64,000 bases of DNA from Streptomyces sp. Ncost-T10-10d (lineage in GTDB: Bacteria; Actinomycetota; Actinomycetes; Streptomycetales; Streptomycetaceae). Both the position numbers and the translations under genes were made by a program. This document shows, one piece after another, positions 61,568-64,000 of this stretch. Where the stretch lies: positions 1-64,000 of the forward strand of contig NZ_FMDF01000220.1 in assembly GCF_900091955.1 (NCBI RefSeq), read 5' to 3'. The stretch's first letter is position 1; each line of letters opens with the position of its first letter. Below the pieces are notes generated by a model. The model was not told the origin of the DNA, made no database searches, and worked only from the letters and a program-made list of their open reading frames with translations.

Positions 61568-63754
61568 TCAGGGGACCCAACGGTAGAGCAGCACCTTGTT
61601 GAAGAGATCGTCCTCGACGTTGACCAGGTATTCCCCGGTGGAGCGCCGGACCGCGGAGATGCCGTAGGGGATGTCGACCCACCCGGTCCGGGTGACGCCG
61701 CCGACGTTGCTGCCGGGGAGCCAACTGCCGACGGCGCTTCCGTCGCCGGCCCTCCAGACCCAGACCTGGCCGCGGGTCTGGACACCGACCGTGAAGATGT
61801 AGTCGCCCGCCCACGCGAGGCCCACCGTGGTCACGCCCGGTGTCGCCGCGGTGTCCCATGGCAGGAGCATCGTCCAGGTTGCCGTTCGGTTGCCGGTGCT
61901 CCAACGGTCATAACGCGCCAGGACCTTGCCGGCCTCCTTCCAGTAAGCGTTCTCGAACGGTGCTGTGGGCGTGTACCCGGACATATACATGACGTCGCCG
62001 GCAACGTCGTAGTGCAGGCGGCGGACAGTGGTGAACGGCGCGGGCAGGGGGACCGTCACCATGCTGGCGTAGTCGTAGATCGGGTTGCCCTGGGTGTCGA
62101 AGCCCTGCAGGGGGAAGCGGCGCAGGTTGCGGTCCCCGCCCTCCCAGACGTCGCCATTGGTGTCGACGAACCAGACCCAGCAGTTGCCCGGGGAGTTCTG
62201 GCCGGTGCCCGTCTGGAGGTATTCGCCGGCTTCGAACGCCCCGTTCCCGCTCAGGTCGCGCCAGATCCATTCGCCCTGTGCCGGCTGGTACGGCGGCCAT
62301 GTGGGGTCGTCGCCGGTCCAGTGCTGTTTGAAGAACGCACCGGACGGCTTGGCGATCTCGCCCTCGAAACGGTAGATGAGCAGGTGCGAGGAGTACATGC
62401 CGGTGATGTACATGTACAGCGAGCCGTTCTTGCGCACCAGCGTCGGAGAAGCGGCGTGGTGCTGGTGTCCGGTCAGGAACAGGCGTGCGTCCTGGGGGTA
62501 CTTGACGGAGTCGAGGGAGTAGCCGCGCCAGGCGGCATCGCGCCCCGGTGGCTTCGTGACGTCGATGCGGTAATGGCACTGCTTGGTGTAGATGTCCAGC
62601 CCGTCGGACTGCGGGTCGAAGTCGGCGGCGTCGACGAAGGCGCTCCCCTGGAGCTGCCAGACCAGGTTTCCCAGGGGGTCGAACTTGCGGATCCATGACC
62701 CGAACTCGCACATGGCGACGTACACGTTGCCCGCCGAGTCACCGCCGACTCCGGTGATACCGAAGAATTTGTCGGCGATGTTGCGGCCCGGCGTTCCGGC
62801 CCCGATACCGCCGGCGAGGCCCAGGCTTCGCGCCAGCACCGGCGTCCCGGAAAGGTTGCCGTACGTGTGCACCTGGCGGAGTGGGCCGTTGTCGCCGACC
62901 AGCAGGTCGCCATGGACGTCGATCGCCAGCGAGGTCGGGATCCAGCCGCCCACAGGCCCGTTGATGGTTCCCGGTAACGCGGTCCCGGTGTTGGAGAAGT
63001 GCAGGATCCTCGCCGGGCGCGCGGAATCGATGTGCCAGAAGTGTCCGTCGTTCGTGTCCCGTGTGACGTTCTCGACGACCCAGATGCCGCCGTCGGCGTC
63101 GATCGCGACCGCCCCCGGCTTGTTGACGCTCCAGCTCCGCAGGAGCGATCCGGTGGCCGCGTCGAACACCTTCACCTGGTTGGACACCCGGTCGGTGGCC
63201 ACCACCTGCGTCGCCGAAGCGGCCGCTGCGGCCGGCGGGCTGCCCACGTTGAACGTCAAGGACGTGCCGGTGCCGTTCAGATTGAAGCGCGTCAGACCGT
63301 TGCCGACGGTGAGGTAGGCGTAGGACCGGTTGACCGCGACCGCGTCGCCGTTGGCGCCTTTGCAGTTCCCGACGAGGTGGCCGTCCTTGTAGATACCGGC
63401 ATAGTTGCCGGCCTCGTCCCAGAAGCTGACGGTATAGACCGCGCCGTCGGGGGTGACGGCGATGTTGAAGATGAAGTCCTGCACCCACTCGGTGGCTCCG
63501 GAGAACGTGTTCCCGGTCCAGGAGGTGACGACGTCGGACGCGGTGACGTACGGGGAGGCGCCCGGCGTTGGTGCGGCGAGCTTTCCTGACGCGGCGTCGT
63601 CCGCAGCTGCCGCGGTGGCAGCGCTCTCGATGCAGAACGCACCGGCAAGTGCTGCGGCGATCGCGGCGTTCCTGCCGTGGGCCAGCGCCTGGCGGCGGGT
63701 CACCGCGCTCTTGCTGGGTGAGGGGAGGTTACGTTCCGGCGTCCTGTCGCTCAT
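61568..63754 (-). CDS. Tat-type secreted beta-propeller protein
   Basis: 728 residues from ATG 63754. The N-terminus has a twin-arginine-like motif (SAVTRRQALAHG) and a hydrophobic stretch (AAIAAALAGAFCIESAATAA), indicating Tat export. The mature part is built of NHL/six-bladed-propeller-like repeats (FNIAVTPDGAVYTVSFWDEA, PGAVAIDADGGIWVVENVTR, TSLAIDVHGDLLVGDNGPLR, ITGVGGDSAGNVYVAMCEFG) and a later segment with aromatic-rich strands (YQPAQGEWIWRDLSGNG). No catalytic motif stands out; carbohydrate binding or hydrolysis is plausible because a LacI-type regulator is divergent to it. Two operator copies lie between them. Confidence 0.8.
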   Translation of the reverse strand: MSDRTPERNLPSPSKSAVTRRQALAHGRNAAIAAALAGAFCIESAATAAAADDAASGKLAAPTPGASPYVTASDVVTSWTGNTFSGATEWVQDFIFNIAVTPDGAVYTVSFWDEAGNYAGIYKDGHLVGNCKGANGDAVAVNRSYAYLTVGNGLTRFNLNGTGTSLTFNVGSPPAAAAASATQVVATDRVSNQVKVFDAATGSLLRSWSVNKPGAVAIDADGGIWVVENVTRDTNDGHFWHIDSARPARILHFSNTGTALPGTINGPVGGWIPTSLAIDVHGDLLVGDNGPLRQVHTYGNLSGTPVLARSLGLAGGIGAGTPGRNIADKFFGITGVGGDSAGNVYVAMCEFGSWIRKFDPLGNLVWQLQGSAFVDAADFDPQSDGLDIYTKQCHYRIDVTKPPGRDAAWRGYSLDSVKYPQDARLFLTGHQHHAASPTLVRKNGSLYMYITGMYSSHLLIYRFEGEIAKPSGAFFKQHWTGDDPTWPPYQPAQGEWIWRDLSGNGAFEAGEYLQTGTGQNSPGNCWVWFVDTNGDVWEGGDRNLRRFPLQGFDTQGNPIYDYASMVTVPLPAPFTTVRRLHYDVAGDVMYMSGYTPTAPFENAYWKEAGKVLARYDRWSTGNRTATWTMLLPWDTAATPGVTTVGLAWAGDYIFTVGVQTRGQVWVWRAGDGSAVGSWLPGSNVGGVTRTGWVDIPYGISAVRRSTGEYLVNVEDDLFNKVLLYRWVP

Positions 63755-63795
63755 GATCAGGATCCTTTGCTCGGCGAGCCTCTTCCGGTTGTTCA

Positions 63796-63823
63796 GACGT
63801 CAAGTGACCGTTCACTTGACGTC
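63796..63823. promoter_or_regulatory. 28-bp LacI-type operator
   Basis: GACGTCAAGTGA and TCACTTGACGTC are perfect 12-base arms around CCGT. It lies 42 bases upstream of the propeller gene start, where it would overlap that promoter. Confidence 0.8.
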
Positions 63824-63911
63824 GTTGAAGATAGAGTCGCTCAAGCAGTGCGTCAATCCATGTGAGTCAGCTTCCGCTGGGTGACCACGAGCCGTATGAT
63901 CCGATGCTCCT

Positions 63912-63925
63912 CAAGTGAACGGTCA
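63912..63925. promoter_or_regulatory. second copy of operator core
   Basis: CAAGTGAACGGTCA is identical to 14 bases of the complementary strand of the operator at 63796-63823. It lies 18 bases upstream of the LacI start, fitting autoregulation. Confidence 0.65.
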
Positions 63926-63943
63926 TCGAGTAGGGGTCTTCGA

Positions 63944-64000
63944 GTGTCCGGTCGGCCGACACTGCGCACCGTCGCGGCCAAGGCGGGTGTCTCGCACCAG
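63944..64000 (+). CDS. LacI-family regulator, cut by window edge
   Basis: GTG 63944 opens VSGRPTLRTVAAKAGVSHQ, the start of a LacI helix-turn-helix (usual form TLxDVAxxAGVSxxTVSR). Only 19 codons are in the window. It is divergent from the secreted propeller gene and is the likely binder of the two operator copies between them. Its effector is probably a sugar, by family; not shown. Confidence 0.8.
   Translation, partial: MSGRPTLRTVAAKAGVSHQ

Noticed and set aside
1..64000. CRISPR arrays, complete IS elements, attachment sites, origins
   Set aside because: No regularly spaced direct repeats, no complete transposase with terminal inverted repeats, no integrase or tRNA-adjacent duplication, and no DnaA-box cluster were seen by eye.

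Overview
This is GC-rich DNA with strong third-codon-position GC bias, many GTG starts, GTGA/ATGA stop-start overlaps, secreted proteases and DUF-type genes typical of Streptomyces. I read it as a piece of a Streptomyces (or very close actinomycete) chromosome, probably an arm region, because intact genes alternate with eroded ones and with long stretches that encode nothing recognisable. No rRNA, tRNA, CRISPR array or complete insertion sequence was found.

Layout. 0-5.5 kb: an edge-truncated hypothetical gene, a wrecked glycolate-oxidase-type gene, a wrecked secreted-protein gene, a YkgJ-like/pentapeptide-repeat protein, a radical SAM protein with an unusual cluster motif, and a LysR remnant. 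5.5-12.4 kb: F420-dependent-type NADP oxidoreductase, GH25 lysozyme, zinc alcohol dehydrogenase, a divergent VOC/MarR pair, a frameshifted AbiEii-type nucleotidyltransferase and a streptogrisin-like protease behind a perfect 16-bp palindrome. 12.4-18.3 kb: mostly eroded DNA holding a secreted protein, a lipocalin-like protein, MarC and IS110 fragments and an intact protein of the 5-hydroxymethyl-dU DNA kinase helical-domain type. 18.5-24.3 kb: a four-gene molybdenum hydroxylase operon (2Fe-2S, FAD, molybdopterin subunits and XdhC) divergent from a TetR regulator over twin operators. 24.9-30.2 kb: an NmrA-like protein and the fruR-fruK-fruA-ptsH fructose PTS operon. 30.8-40.4 kb: FUSC protein, pirin and GH116 pseudogenes, a PAS/GAF/PP2C phosphatase and two DUF6461-like paralogs.

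41.0-49.0 kb is the most unusual block: a minus-strand run with short gaps or 4-nt overlaps that encodes a double Nudix protein, an isoaspartate-methyltransferase-like protein, a SAM methyltransferase, a Nudix-kinase fusion, a VanX-type dipeptidase pseudogene, a three-domain methyltransferase-Nudix-methyltransferase fusion, a P-loop fragment and a broken glycosyltransferase. The product is unknown to me. 49.9-57.4 kb: a frameshifted phosphodiester glycosidase, a secreted esterase, and a TPP-riboswitch-controlled thiamine operon (cytX-thiM-thiE-thiD) in which cytX is frameshifted. 57.4-64.0 kb: an ABC exporter, a DUF4253 protein, a deletion scar joining SDR and MmyB-type regulator remnants, an alcohol dehydrogenase remnant, and a Tat-type secreted beta-propeller protein divergent from a LacI regulator that runs off the window.

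At least fifteen genes carry frameshifts, stops or truncations. Some (glcD-like, LysR, GT2, pirin) are clearly decayed. Others (cytX, phosphodiester glycosidase, nucleotidyltransferase) differ from intact genes by one base in a G-rich run, so an assembly error is a real alternative.
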